In this document: piece after piece, positions 7,465 to 7,465 of the stretch | How the letters are laid out: every line of letters begins with the position of its first letter | Position numbering within the stretch: the first letter of the stretch is position 1 | NCBI GenBank assembly: GCA_026648125.1 | Contig: JAPKGD010000079.1 | Coordinates: 1-7,465 of the forward strand | DNA from: Bdellovibrionales bacterium | GTDB taxonomy: Bacteria; Bdellovibrionota; Bdellovibrionia; Bdellovibrionales; UBA1609 | Length of the DNA: 7,465 nt | Direction of reading: 5' to 3' | Notes under the pieces: model-generated | What the model was told of the DNA's origin: nothing | The model's database searches: none | The model's input: only the letters and a program-made list of their open reading frames with translations | Program-made: the position numbers and the translations under genes

Positions 7465-7465
7465 T

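Overview
The window holds four protein-coding genes in two convergent pairs and almost no non-coding DNA. Left pair, plus strand: a large alpha/beta-hydrolase whose reading frame runs off the left edge (2-2644), then, after one intervening codon, a small lipoprotein with a PPC/DUF296 domain (2648-3133). Right pair, minus strand: a very large membrane protein whose frame runs off the right edge (4390-7464), whose 3' end overlaps by 13 bases the start of an exported, cysteine-containing protein (3179-4402). The two pairs meet tail to tail across a 45-base gap (3134-3178). I saw no tRNA, rRNA, CRISPR array, insertion sequence or phage gene. No promoter is visible, because both transcription units start outside the window.

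Organism. The lipoprotein with a lipobox, the exported protein with a Sec signal peptide and the membrane protein fit a diderm (Gram-negative) bacterium. Base composition looks close to balanced, start codons are often GTG or TTG, and the proteins are long, helix-rich and poorly characterised. That style fits Bdellovibrionota or related former deltaproteobacteria, but this is an impression only: no marker gene is present.

Working together. The hydrolase carries a complete-looking Ser-Asp-His set and a long helical/coiled-coil C-terminal half. Its downstream partner is a PPC-domain protein directed to the envelope rather than the cytoplasm, where PPC proteins normally work. The tight spacing suggests co-translation. 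The minus-strand pair looks like a membrane/periplasm unit: a roughly 540-residue helical region, three membrane segments with a two-cysteine loop, a roughly 350-residue C-terminal region, and a partner with a signal peptide and six cysteines. I recognise neither protein of this second pair. There is no direct evidence that the two pairs act in one pathway.

Both outer genes are incomplete in this window, so their N-termini, and any signal peptides there, cannot be judged.
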